Made by a program: the position numbers and the translations under genes
The notes under the pieces: generated by a model
What the model saw: only the letters and a program-made list of their open reading frames with translations
Told to the model about the DNA's origin: nothing
Databases searched by the model: none
Shown: one piece after another, positions 47,064 to 57,172 of the stretch
Position numbering within the stretch: the stretch's first letter is position 1
Layout: every line of letters starts with the position of its first letter
DNA from: Amphiura filiformis
Taxonomy: Eukaryota > Echinodermata > Ophiuroidea > Amphilepidida > Amphiuridae
DNA: 64,000 nt
Direction of reading: 5' to 3'
Assembly (NCBI RefSeq): GCF_039555335.1
Contig: NC_092628.1
Span: 68,700,292-68,764,291 of the forward strand

Positions 47064-48178
47064 TTAAAGTACCATAATGTGATATTTAGTCTGCACCAAA
47101 TATCATGTAGGCCTACAACCGGGATGTGCAATAGACTCTAAAAACTTTTCATGCTTATTCACCTGTGTCGAAAATAGAAACTGCCTCATTGAGCACATAA
47201 AAGCTTCTGGTATCTAACAAAGAGCAAGCCGAACTTGATCTCTGTGTTAAAGATACAGAGCATATAAACTGTCTCATTTGCATATAAGAACAATGTCCTA
47301 GCTTGTCCTTTTGATCAATTTAGTTGATACCTGGTTTCTCATGCAAGTAGGCCTAGGGAAATTTCCACTGTAAAAAATAGGTCAAAATAGTCTTTTACAG
47401 TGGCTCCGGAATTGGGGGGCCTGGGCGGCCCGGCCCCTCAATAATTTGGGTCAGGGGACAAGTACCCTAGGCCCCTCCAATAATCTGAGGTAAAATTAAT
47501 AATTTCAGGGTAAAATTCATAATTTGAAGGTAATATTCCTAATTTTAGGTATAATTCAAAATGTAAGGTAGAATTCATGTAAAAATGTATGTATTTCAAA
47601 AGCTTCCGCATAACCCCTCCCGCACCCCCTTCAGCGTTTAGCATTCGGTGCACCCCAAAATTTGCCCCCCCATATTAAATTAGTACAGGGATCTATGTGA
47701 ATTTTTTTAGGTGTTATCATTTAGAAAGGATAAAATTCAAATTGAGAAAAAATTCTAGGTATGACTACATGTAGCTGTTGTAATACTTGAAGACTGTCTG
47801 AAGACTGGATGGATTTGTGTTATTGCGCCCCCATTACAAACTTTATCGTGGTGCAATGAGCCCAGAATGTACTCGCAAAATCAATCAATCAGTCGATTAT
47901 CGAGTATCGACGAAAAGTGTCAACAAGATAAGATAAGGCACGGGACACAGCCAACGCAGAAACGTGAACAAACATAGACCAAAAGCACCCTGGAATAGTG
48001 TATTACAGTCGACAGGGTATGTTTCAGGTTCCGGCCGGCATTCTAGGTGATTTATTGCAAAAATGAAGAAAGTAATTGATAGTCGAAGCAGGTGAGGCAG
48101 CCAGCAAGACCAGCTGTAAACTTTGTGTGTTGAGCCATTCACATTCATGCATTGTGTTTATACCAACTTCCCATAAAC
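47064..48178. other. non-coding region upstream of candidate exon at 48179
   Basis: No element with clear ends was recognised. The last 300 bp are less AT-rich and could be the promoter and 5' UTR of the candidate gene starting at 48179; a minus-strand ORF here (47897-48148) has no recognised features. Confidence 0.35.
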
Positions 48179-48309
48179 ATGTCGACGGATGGAAATTGTG
48201 CAAACTTCGAGCCAGCCACTGCCATACTGGCTACATTATTGTTGGATGATAGGCAGACTTATGACCAAAATACCAGTCAACGAGTTGCAGTAAAAAAGAT
48301 GTTATTAAG
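48179..48309 (+). CDS. candidate first coding exon, unrecognised protein
   Basis: ATG at 48179 (context aaacATG) opens a frame that reads MSTDGNCANFEPATAILATL, then LLDDRQTYDQNTSQRVAVKK and MLL before a strong donor TTAAG|GTAAGA at 48310. The exon ends in phase 2. The sequence is protein-like, with a short hydrophobic helix followed by charged residues. Joined to the exon at 57125 it stays open (AG + C = Ser). I do not recognise the family. A diverged duplicate region starts about 100 bp downstream. Confidence 0.5.
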
Positions 48310-48409
48310 GTAAGAAATTGTTCAGAAAATAATTATTTTAATAAGCCTTTTGTTTTTGGACAAAGACATGTCGGCATATATCTGGTTCCATACAGCAATA
48401 CGCAGTATT

Positions 48410-48672
48410 GCTGTCTGGTAAGCAGGTACGAATTGAGACGTTGTGAATTGAGACGACGGAGCCGGTCAAACACAGAGGACTAGCCTACATCCCGTATCCT
48501 ACTATCACTCAAACAAGCAAATCTCTTCACGAATTCACTCACCTTGCGATCCTACATCATCAGTTGAAACAAACATCTAAGTTTCCAAAAACAACTTTGT
48601 CATTCCTCAAAACTACAAGTAACTTCATTAATAAAAAATTGAAATCATACTATTACCCGTTATTGAAAATTT
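48410..48672. repeat. diverged direct duplication, copy 1
   Basis: Shares gctgtctgg, tcctactatc, ctcttcacgaattca, caccttgcgatcctacatca, aacatctaag, acaactttgtcattcctcaa and ttattgaaaat, in this order, with 49656-49940, about 1.25 kb away. No inverted termini are seen, so local duplication is more likely than two transposon insertions. Confidence 0.75.
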
Positions 48673-48818
48673 TGTTCGATTTATGTGAACCAAAAGAAGC
48701 ATGACGAGTCGAGTTCAGTTTACCAAAATGGTAGCTCCTGCCTCCTGGTCACCTCAGATATGACGTCAGTATCAAGCTGCTTATTAAACGGTGGATCGGA
48801 GTGGTTGAAATCAACGCC

Positions 48819-48982
48819 ATGTTTTTGACCTTACAGGGGTCAGAGATATGCATATTCATGTATGAAAACAGCGATGCGGATATAGTATCATCACCGAGAA
48901 CTGAGAATTGCGACATTTTCGATGTTTGTACCGGGAATTTCAGACACGGAGACTCATGGAGATTTGAAAAATTCGTCCAAAG
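48819..48982 (+). CDS. low-confidence alternative first exon
   Basis: ATG in a good context (gccATGt) opens a frame that reads MFLTLQGSEICIFMYENSDA and ends ...GDSWRFEKFVQ before a possible donor CAAAG|GTAACC, phase 2. That is the same donor phase as the exon at 48179, so both could join 57125 in frame. No family is recognised. It lies between the two duplicated segments and may be a chance ORF. Confidence 0.2.
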
Positions 48983-49655
48983 GTAACCAAAGGGTTGGGG
49001 ATCGCATTTTAACTATCACTAAATGTTTGAATTGAGGTCGGCTAAAAAGTAGACAGTTTCGGGGACTGTAATTGGTGTAGATGTCACATTTTGAACAGTG
49101 AGCGATAAGTGACCAATTTCATGCTCAGCACAAGTGACTATCTTTACACAGGGTAATGTCGGCACTCGGCAGTCTGCATTTTGTTTGACTTGACTTGAGT
49201 CCTCAGGTTTTTTAGGCTTTTTAATATTTCACACTAGCCTAGAACCTTGGCTTTCTTATTCCTATCCTCACATGAACTTTTTTGTATACCAACAAGGCGT
49301 CCGTGAAAATCGGAGTGAAGAAGACAAAGTCATGTCTGGTTCCACCAGGAAAGTTGAGAAAGATTCTTTCTCAACTTTCCTGGTTCCACACAGCAAATAC
49401 GCAGTACACAGCAAATACGCAGTACTATAGTATCATGACTTTGTACTATAGGTGAGCGCGGACATCCGGGTGCCTAGCAACAAGTGAGTCAAAATGAAAA
49501 AAAAATTCCATGCACGCACTCAACTTAGGCGTCACGCACGCGATGCGCAGTAGGCGCAATGTGCAGTGGCCTTTATAATTGATTTGCGCATACATTGTTT
49601 TCACTGGGATTTGATTATTTTCACCGGCATGACGTAACTCCTCCCTTTGCTATTT

Positions 49656-49940
49656 GCTGTCTGGAAAGCAGATCTATACGAAACGAGACCAAGTGATATG
49701 AGACGTCAGAGCAGGTCAAAGTACTATTTTAGCCTACGTCCGGACATCCCCATATCCTACTATCGCTCAAACAAGGAAACCTCTTCACGAATTCAATCAC
49801 CTTGCGATCCTACATCAAGACAAGAGTTCAAAATAAACATCTAAGATTCCAACAACAACTTTGTCATTCCTCAAAAAAAAAACATGTAATTTCATTTAAA
49901 AAAAAAAATTGAAATCCTACTAAATCAGTTATTGAAAATG
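49656..49940. repeat. diverged direct duplication, copy 2
   Basis: Partner of 48410-48672. Differences are small indels, such as an A-run expansion near 49877-49910 and gacgtcagagcaggtcaaag against gacggagccggtcaaa. The flanking motif acacagcaaatacgcagta is itself duplicated in tandem near 49394-49423. Confidence 0.75.
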
Positions 49941-50256
49941 TATGTCAACCATTTGTGACTGGACACTACGAATCAGCCGTAAACTTGGCCCAGTCAATTT
50001 TGTTTTATTTTGTGTTTAGAAAATATCATAAGCTTTAAAATAGTATATCATTTGACTTCAAACGATATCCAGAAGCGGGGTTAGGCCCCCCCAAAAATTG
50101 TTTGTTTGTCCACGTTCGACCGGCCGTGTACTCTGGTCCCGACCGTGTCTTTTTTTTCTTTTTTTTAAATTTGCGTTGAATGTGCTAGTAAAACAGTGGT
50201 TAGTATAAATTTAAAGAAAGAAAATGTAAAGAAAATGAACAGTATAACATGCAGAA

Positions 50257-50375
50257 CCAGGGCTGTCAACTCTCACGCATTGGCCGTGAGTCTCACACAT
50301 TGGGTCACTTTCTCACGGTCTCACGCCAAGGTAGTATAATCTCACGCCTAGGTAGTAAATCTCACGCAAAAAGCT
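50257..50375. repeat. tctcacgc-rich degenerate repeat
   Basis: The word ctcacgc or ctcacgg recurs at least six times (ctctcacgcattggccgtga, tttctcacggtctcacgcca, aatctcacgcctaggtagta). It looks like a fragment of a dispersed repeat rather than a gene. Confidence 0.6.
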
Positions 50376-50966
50376 GGAAAATGAGTAAAATCTCATGCAT
50401 CGTCATGAATAATTTGTTGCTCCTACCCCCCCCCCCCACTTGAATAGTGAGTGAGAAGTGACCAAATTGGCTGTCAGCACAAGTGTGCATGTTGGGTCTT
50501 ACTCAGAATAACAAAGTCACATACAGTACATAGTTAGTCCGAGGTTGCTCAGACTGATATTCTCTTGATATATTGGGATGTCGATATAGGTCTGAGAAGA
50601 TATCACATTAAAATGCAGGGTTTTTGGAGTCCACACTACTGCAATTTTTAATCAATGTTTACTATGACTTTATCTTTCAAATAAATGAATGGTAAAATCT
50701 TAAATGTATTCTAAACTGCAATCCAAATACTATTTTGCACATTTTAGGTCACACGCAAAAATTACAAGAAAAACATTCCCAGCACATACATGTATAATGC
50801 GAAAGTGAAGACAAGGTGTAGGTGGTGACTTCCTAAATGGCGAAATTCAAACTCGGTGTACTGTACATACCGTACCATAGAAAATCATCAGAACGACATG
50901 GAAAATATGTGAAATTTTTTAATCAATCATGAAATATTATTTCTCAATATTTGTAATTGATGCATT

Positions 50967-51184
50967 CAGTGTCCGAAATAAGGAAAATATGGAGGTTATC
51001 CCGAGGATAACAAAAGCATAAATTCTGCTTGTCCTCACTACATTTTGGTTGTCCCCAAAATGTGTCATACTTTTGGAGGCAAAATATTGTGGTTGTCCAG
51101 GGGATAAGTACATAGCTCAATATGGTTGTCCCCAGTGATTTTTGGACAAGAGGACAAGAGGATAAGTGCTTAATTCGAACACTG
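50967..51184. mobile_element. hAT-type MITE with perfect 8-bp target duplication GATGCATT
   Basis: Left end CAGTGTCCGAAATAAG and right end cttaattcgaacactg are complementary at 14 of 16 positions. GATGCATT is present immediately on both sides (50959-50966 and 51185-51192). The interior repeats ggttgtccc/gaggacaag blocks. Confidence 0.82.
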
Positions 51185-51602
51185 GATGCATTTATACCAA
51201 ACACAGTTGAGTAGATATTGTAGTTATTAAGCTTTCTTCTTGGGTCTTATCGCCACCAAGATCTCGGGACCCCGGATTCAGGGCTGGATTTACCTTTTTG
51301 AGGTCACAAGAAAAAAATTCAAATTCCATTTTGTTTGCGAATGGCTTGACCAAAATTAGGGAGTTTGAAAAGTGGTCCAATTAATGATTCAGTTGTGACC
51401 CACTTGGTGAATGTGCATTCACTGGCTGTGTCTGAAATGCCTAATGCCAATTAAAAGATTTTGTATTCGGGGTGGGGGGTCAAAATCAGCACTACTTACA
51501 TTGTACTAATTTATTTTTGATTTTGTAGGATTAATAATATTAATATTAAAACAGGGACTGCTTTTTGAGGAGAGCGAGAGCAATTGCTCTCTACTGCTCT
51601 CC

Positions 51603-52266
51603 TTAAGGGCTGGGGTATGAGCGTTTGGACAGTATTTATTGTGGGACATTAGAGCACATCAGACATATCGAATTGCATTCTGAATACGAAGAATGTCATT
51701 CTGATATCAAATAATTTTGATTTTTGAAATTCGCAATTTAATACACATTTTATGGCAAATCATTAAAATTGATATTTTTGATATTTAACAGTACTTGAAG
51801 TAAACTTTATAAATCTGATGATTTATACTAAAAGTGTATGTAGGTGGGATGAAAAGCCGACGATCAATTGAAAATTTTGACCTTTCGTATTGAAGATATG
51901 GACTTTTTTCCCAAAACACCAAAAAAAATTAGGTCTTTTTTGGAAAAAAATCCATATCTTCAATATCAAAGGTCAAAATTTTCAATTGACCGTCGGCTTT
52001 TCATTCCTGCTACATACACTTTAAGAATATGTCATTAGATTTATATAATTTACTTCGAGGACTGATATATCAAAATTTGAAAAATATCAAATTTTTATAA
52101 TTTGTCATAAAATTTGTATTATATTGTGATTTTCAAAAATGAAAATTATTTGATATCAGAAAGACATGCTTCAGATTCAGAATGCAATTCGATAGGTCTG
52201 AGGTGTCCTCATGTCCCACAAAAAATACTGTCGAAACGCAATAAACGCTCATTTTAGATCCCTTAA
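51603..52266. mobile_element. palindromic MITE, family B (copy 6)
   Basis: TTAA at both edges; ends ttaagggctggggtatgagc and gctcattttagatcccttaa. Very close to copy 2 (18209-18868). It sits inside a short ctctcctt/aggagag-rich segment. Confidence 0.92.
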
Positions 52267-52589
52267 ATCTGATATAGGAGAGCAATTTTTAGCTCTCCTT
52301 AGTTGACAATTCTCTCCTTACATTCTATTGTAAATGCTCTTAAACAGCTCTCCTGAAAGGCTCCAGAAGAGTTATTTAATGCTCTCCTGCCAATTCCAAA
52401 AGACAGTCCCTGATAAAATCGCAAACAGTGCACTTATGCCCTAATAATATTCATATAATGTAGATAAAACCATGTGCCATGAATTTAAAAAAAGACAGGA
52501 AGGTGTTTGGCAAATGCTTAATCTTGAAGCACAAGCACTGGTACATTTGTATTTTTTGCTGAACCATGAAATGGTCTCAGCCTATAGTA

Positions 52590-52685
52590 GTCTATGTTAC
52601 TTCCTTACTTACTTCCTTACTTCCTTACTCAGCAACCTTTTGGTCTGAAGGGAGTATTAAAGGAGTATTTAAAGGAGTATTTCGT
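52590..52685. repeat. cttcctta and aaaggagtatt simple repeats
   Basis: About five ttacttcc-type units, then three (t)aaaggagtatt units. Confidence 0.75.
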
Positions 52686-52830
52686 GATCCTAGCATCCTC
52701 TTTTTATGACATTTTTCAGTACATATCCACGAAAAAAGCATATTCCCAAAATTTCAGTTGATTCCGATATTTGCGTTTGCGAGTTATGCATGATTATGTG
52801 TATTACACTGCTCCATAGACAATACGTTGT

Positions 52831-52860
52831 AATTTCGTTCTGGTGCACCAGAACGAAATT
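52831..52860. repeat. 30-bp perfect palindrome
   Basis: aatttcgttctggtg followed at once by its exact complement caccagaacgaaatt. No loop; could form a cruciform. No sign of an element around it. Confidence 0.85.
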
Positions 52861-53445
52861 CAAATTTCACGATATCTTTGCTGAGCTAATTAATCTGCAA
52901 GAAATATTTTGTACATGAACATTATGTAGCCAGAGGTTTCCAGTGATATAAAAATCTCAACTTTTTTTGAGAAAAGTGGGGGGATGAGGCTGTGGATCAC
53001 CAAATGCCCTTTTAAGGTCATTAAGGGGGTCATACAGAGGTCAAAATTCAAGTTTTCAAAATGCCAGCTTTCCACGATCATGGTATATTAAAACGGCAAT
53101 TAATGAAACAGTCTTATTAAAATTAATACTATCCATTTAATACTATTAATACTATTGCGCTTTAAAATTTGGGTTTACTGTGTAGAGAATAGGGACAAAT
53201 TTGTATGTCATGTGACTTACCTGTGACTACCAGTCCTCTCATTTTCTTTTAAGAAAGTTAAGGTATTTAAATGTTTACATGGACAACTAAGCTATCTTTT
53301 GATACCAAATTTATAGTAATAAGGGCACATTTGAAGTAACAATTTTACAATTGTGTGCACTTAAAATACAAACTACCCATAGAGTTTGTACATGAGTGCA
53401 CCGCTGCCACATGCACCGCTGCCACCACCACCCCTGACTTGGTCA

Positions 53446-54260
53446 ATTGGATTGGGTGCCATTCTGCCAATGTTCAAGATATCTTAATGAAACTGTCCAT
53501 AGTTACTAATCAATATCTTAGCCTTCATTTGATACCGAATTTACTATCATACCTATATTTCTTCCAAAGATACACTCAAAAAACTAAATGATCACAGTGA
53601 AAAGTGTGACGCCACCACCCTTTTTGGGTGTTGAGTTCAAAACGCATGGCCATATTTAAAAGTACTCGAAGTAAACTTTATAAATCTGATGATTTCTACC
53701 TAAAGTGTATGTAGGTGGGATGAAAAGCCGACGATCAATTGAAAATTTTGACCTTTCGTATTGAAGATATGGATTTTTTTTCCCAAAACACCAAAAAAAA
53801 AAAAATTAGGTCTTTTGGGAAAAAATCCATATCTTCAATATGAAAGGGATTGGGTACCATTGGATTGGGTGCCATTCTGCCAATGTTCAAGATATCTTAA
53901 TGAAACTGTCCATAGTTACTAATCAATATCTTAGCCTTCATTTGATACCGAATTTACTATCATACCTATATTTCTTCCAAAGATACACTCAAAAAACAAA
54001 ATGATCACAGTGAAAAGTGTGATGCCACCACCCTTTTTGGGTGTTGAGTTCAAAATGCATGGCCATATTTAACAGTACTCGAAGTAAACTTTATAAATCT
54101 GATGATTTCTACCTAAAGTGTATGTTGGTGGGATGAAAAGCCGATGATCAATTGAAAATTTTGACCTTTCAGTATTGAAGATATGGATTTTTTCCCAAAA
54201 CACCAAAAAAAAATAGGTCTTTTTGGGAAAATAATCCATATCTTCAATATGAAAGGCCAA
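53446..54260. repeat. 413-bp tandem duplication containing half a family B element
   Basis: attgggtgccattctgccaa occurs at 53451 and 53864, offset 413. Both units carry the same unique part and then the left part of a family B MITE from tttaaaagtactcgaagtaa to about the element centre. The second unit continues into a complete right arm; the first is cut off at atatgaaaggg. The duplication therefore followed the MITE insertion. The units differ at a few sites. Confidence 0.85.
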
Positions 54261-54560
54261 AATGTTCAATTGATCGTCGGCTTTTCCTCCCAGCTACATA
54301 GGCCTACACTTTAAGACTATATCATTAAATTTATAAAATTTACTTCGAGGACTGTTATATCTCCAAAATGTGAAAAATATCAAATTTTAATAATTTGTCA
54401 TAAAATTTGTATTATATCGTGAATTTCATAAAATGAAAATTATTTGATATCAGAAAGACATTCTTCGTATTCAGAATGCAATTCGATAGGTCTGATGTGC
54501 GCTCATGTCCCACAAAAAATGCTGTCGAAACGCTCAAAACGCTCATTCCAGTTCCCTTAA
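54066..54560. mobile_element. family B MITE (copy 7), left arm truncated
   Basis: Begins within the left arm and runs to ccagttcccttaa. Its right arm carries the 6-bp insertion that creates TAGGCCTA at about 54299-54306, compared with ctacatacactttaag in other copies. Confidence 0.85.
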
Positions 54561-54658
54561 ATATAGAGATAATTTGCTCCACAATGTTGTTTTACCCAAT
54601 GAAATCAGACATTCCTAAGCGAAGATACTGAGTTCATAAGTTATGGTATTATAAAATT

Positions 54659-54787
54659 TTCCGCATATTCACCACTAATTAACCATCTCAAAAGTTGATC
54701 GATGATGAGGTCCCGGGGGTGAGGTTCACTCCCATCACCACAAATTCACCTTCACCTAAACATGTGTCACCGCGTATTTCCCTGCAT
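54659..54787. repeat. 129-bp direct repeat, copy 1
   Basis: From ttccgcatattcaccactaa to gcgtatttccctgcat it matches 56583-56711 with about one difference (gatgatgagg against gatggtgagg). A family A element lies between the two copies. Origin unknown. Confidence 0.85.
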
Positions 54788-54918
54788 GGAAATTGAGATA
54801 TCGGCCTTTAAAAATATTATTGACAATAATGAGAGTAGGAATTACCAAGAAAAATGTCTTAAAAATACAAGATACCAGTTATATTCTGGTTTGAAACTAT
54901 CAGACAATATTCTAAACA

Positions 54919-55278
54919 TTAAGGGGGTACTACACCCCTGGTCAATTTTGAGCCTATTTTTGCATTTTTCTCAAAAATTACAGCACATTGGTGACAGGTA
55001 AGATATGTATATTATAGGGGCAAGGACTACAACTACTGTACTGAAAATTCAGCAACTCAAAGCATGTAGTTATTGATTTATTGATCAAATATTGGTTTTC
55101 CCTCATTTTTGACTGTAACTCCACAACTGTTGTCTGTGCTGAAATAAAATTTCAAGTGCAGTAATTGTAGGCCTTGCCCCTATAATATACATATGTTACT
55201 TGTCCTCAATACGCTATAATTTTTGAGAAAAATGCAAAAATAGGCACAAAATTGGGCAGGGGTGTAGTACCCCCTTAA
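54919..55278. mobile_element. palindromic MITE, family A (copy 3)
   Basis: TTAA at both ends; TTAAGGGGGTACTACACCCC at the left and the complement at the right. The centre is the same as copy 2 but inverted. Confidence 0.88.
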
Positions 55279-56582
55279 TAACATCACAAATTCGCAACAA
55301 ACCCAAATTGTGAATCTCCCCGGGCAGATTTTTGGTTTTTTCTCCATTTGCGATCGTGCCCAAAAGTGTTTGCTTTTGACATGACACGTCACAAATGTTA
55401 TTATGAATTATACAGGGTGTAACCAGGGTGTAGCTAGGAGGCCCACGCAGAACTATACAGTAAATTTTGAATTTGGTCTTACATTAGGTGTTGTGTTTAC
55501 CCAAAGTAATGTAGCATGGCTAAACCACAGAATGGCATTAATTCATGTTCATGGTGGACCTGTGTTCAAGTTGTATAAGCACAGACATATTGAACTTTTT
55601 GTGACATTTTCAAAGTATAGATCTGCGTTGCATATCTATGGTTGCATACATCAACAAAGCAATGTCAGGGGTCAGTTGCTTTCACCTATATTGTAGTAAA
55701 AGTAGTTGAAGTGTTGAAACCTGGTGCTGAACCCCGGGTGCTGAACATACCTGTATGTAAAAAGCATAAAGCATGAAAACTCATTCTACAAATTTGCTCA
55801 ACTGAGTACCAATTTAGGCATATAAGTTTACTTTCAACATAATTGAATTTATTCTATTTTATTTTCCACTCACATTCCGATTCAGGTGTGATTGGGGGTA
55901 TGGGGAAGGGGAATGTTGTTTATATCATGGTCCATGGTTTATTCCTTGGTCAGAAAAAAAAAAAATTTACTTTTTCAATTATCATTCAATTTAGAAAAAT
56001 AATGTGTTCCAATTTAGTATTCCACTTATACATCTTGTTATGTAGATCAGAGTTCATTGGTGGAGAGATGTTAATAACGGTGGGGGGGGATACTCAAGTT
56101 TGGTTTTGATAGGGGCGTGCCGCTGAGAATTTGAAAATGGACTCATCAAATTTTTCAAGAAATTTTTTCGAAAAAACGCAATTGGACCAAAAACCCTGCA
56201 ATTGCGGCCGCGAATACCGTGATCGCATTTTCTTCTGGTGCTTACTTTACAGTGACATCAATGCGTCAAATACCTTAGGCTCCTTAGCAAATGCTCACAA
56301 TTTGAAGCGGTGCCCAAAGAAATGAGCACTGGCGTCATGGACTCACTAACAGCATGTTTATACTGAGCACCTTGCATTACCGCGCTTTCACCTTCACCCC
56401 CTTTTTAAATCCTCTCATCTCCATTGGGAAGTTTCAACTGCACTGCAAGTGCAGGGCAATGAATTGTATAATGATTCACTACGGTAATCGTGTATTTAGT
56501 GGGGAAGGTGGAATTCAAGAAAAAATATTTTTTGTGTCACCCACCAAATTTTCACCCGAAATGTTTCTACTGATGAGAACGT
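55279..56582. other. non-coding stretch
   Basis: ORFs of 60-97 codons are present but without domains or convincing splice sites. Confidence 0.45.
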
Positions 56583-56711
56583 TTCCGCATATTCACCACT
56601 AATTAACCATCTCAAAAGTTGATCGATGGTGAGGTCCCGGGGGTGAGGTTCACTCCCATCACCACAAATTCACCTTCACCTAAACATGTGTCACCGCGTA
56701 TTTCCCTGCAT
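56583..56711. repeat. 129-bp direct repeat, copy 2
   Basis: Partner of 54659-54787, about 1.92 kb downstream in the same orientation. Confidence 0.85.
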
Positions 56712-57124
56712 TAACTTGAATTCACCCGCATCCATTTGCCCTGGCATTGGCTCAATAGAAACATGCTTTGATTGTAGAATATTAGCTGTATGGGCACCTT
56801 TGGAAATATCCATGTGATCATGGTGAAATGGGAGTTCAAACAACCAACCAATGGCTTTGGCTTTACAATGTAGCATGGTAGAAAATCACTTACATAATTA
56901 AGTTCTATGTAATTGCTTTGCCATCTTATCTTACAATCACATGTATATCATGATACATTTGCAAGAAACATTTAGAATGCACAAGGTCATGGCATTAATA
57001 TCACAATAAGATTCCCATATTTAAGATTGATCTATTCATTTATAAAAAAATGTAATATCTAACCTTCTGAAATTAGAAGTTGTCTGTTTTTATTTATTCA
57101 TTTATTTTCATTATATTTTCTCAG

Positions 57125-57172
57125 CCATGGAGGTATTGCACCACAGATTCAGAAGTACTTCCAAAGATTAGA
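57125..57172 (+). CDS. candidate internal exon of the gene starting at 48179
   Basis: A strong acceptor (ttttcattatattttctcag) and donor (GA|GTAAGT) frame a 48-bp exon. In the phase left by the exon at 48179 it reads SHGGIAPQIQKYFQRLE, with Ser and Glu codons split across junctions. The other open reading, PWRYCTTDSEVLPKIR, would need a phase 0 partner. The intron would be 8.8 kb and full of repeats. Later exons would lie past the retrotransposon, outside the window. Confidence 0.5.

Noticed and set aside
57125..57172. Kringle-like reading PWRYCTTDSEVLPK of the exon
   Set aside because: Cysteine placement does not fit a kringle and the frame has no in-phase partner exon; the other phase fits the exon at 48179.
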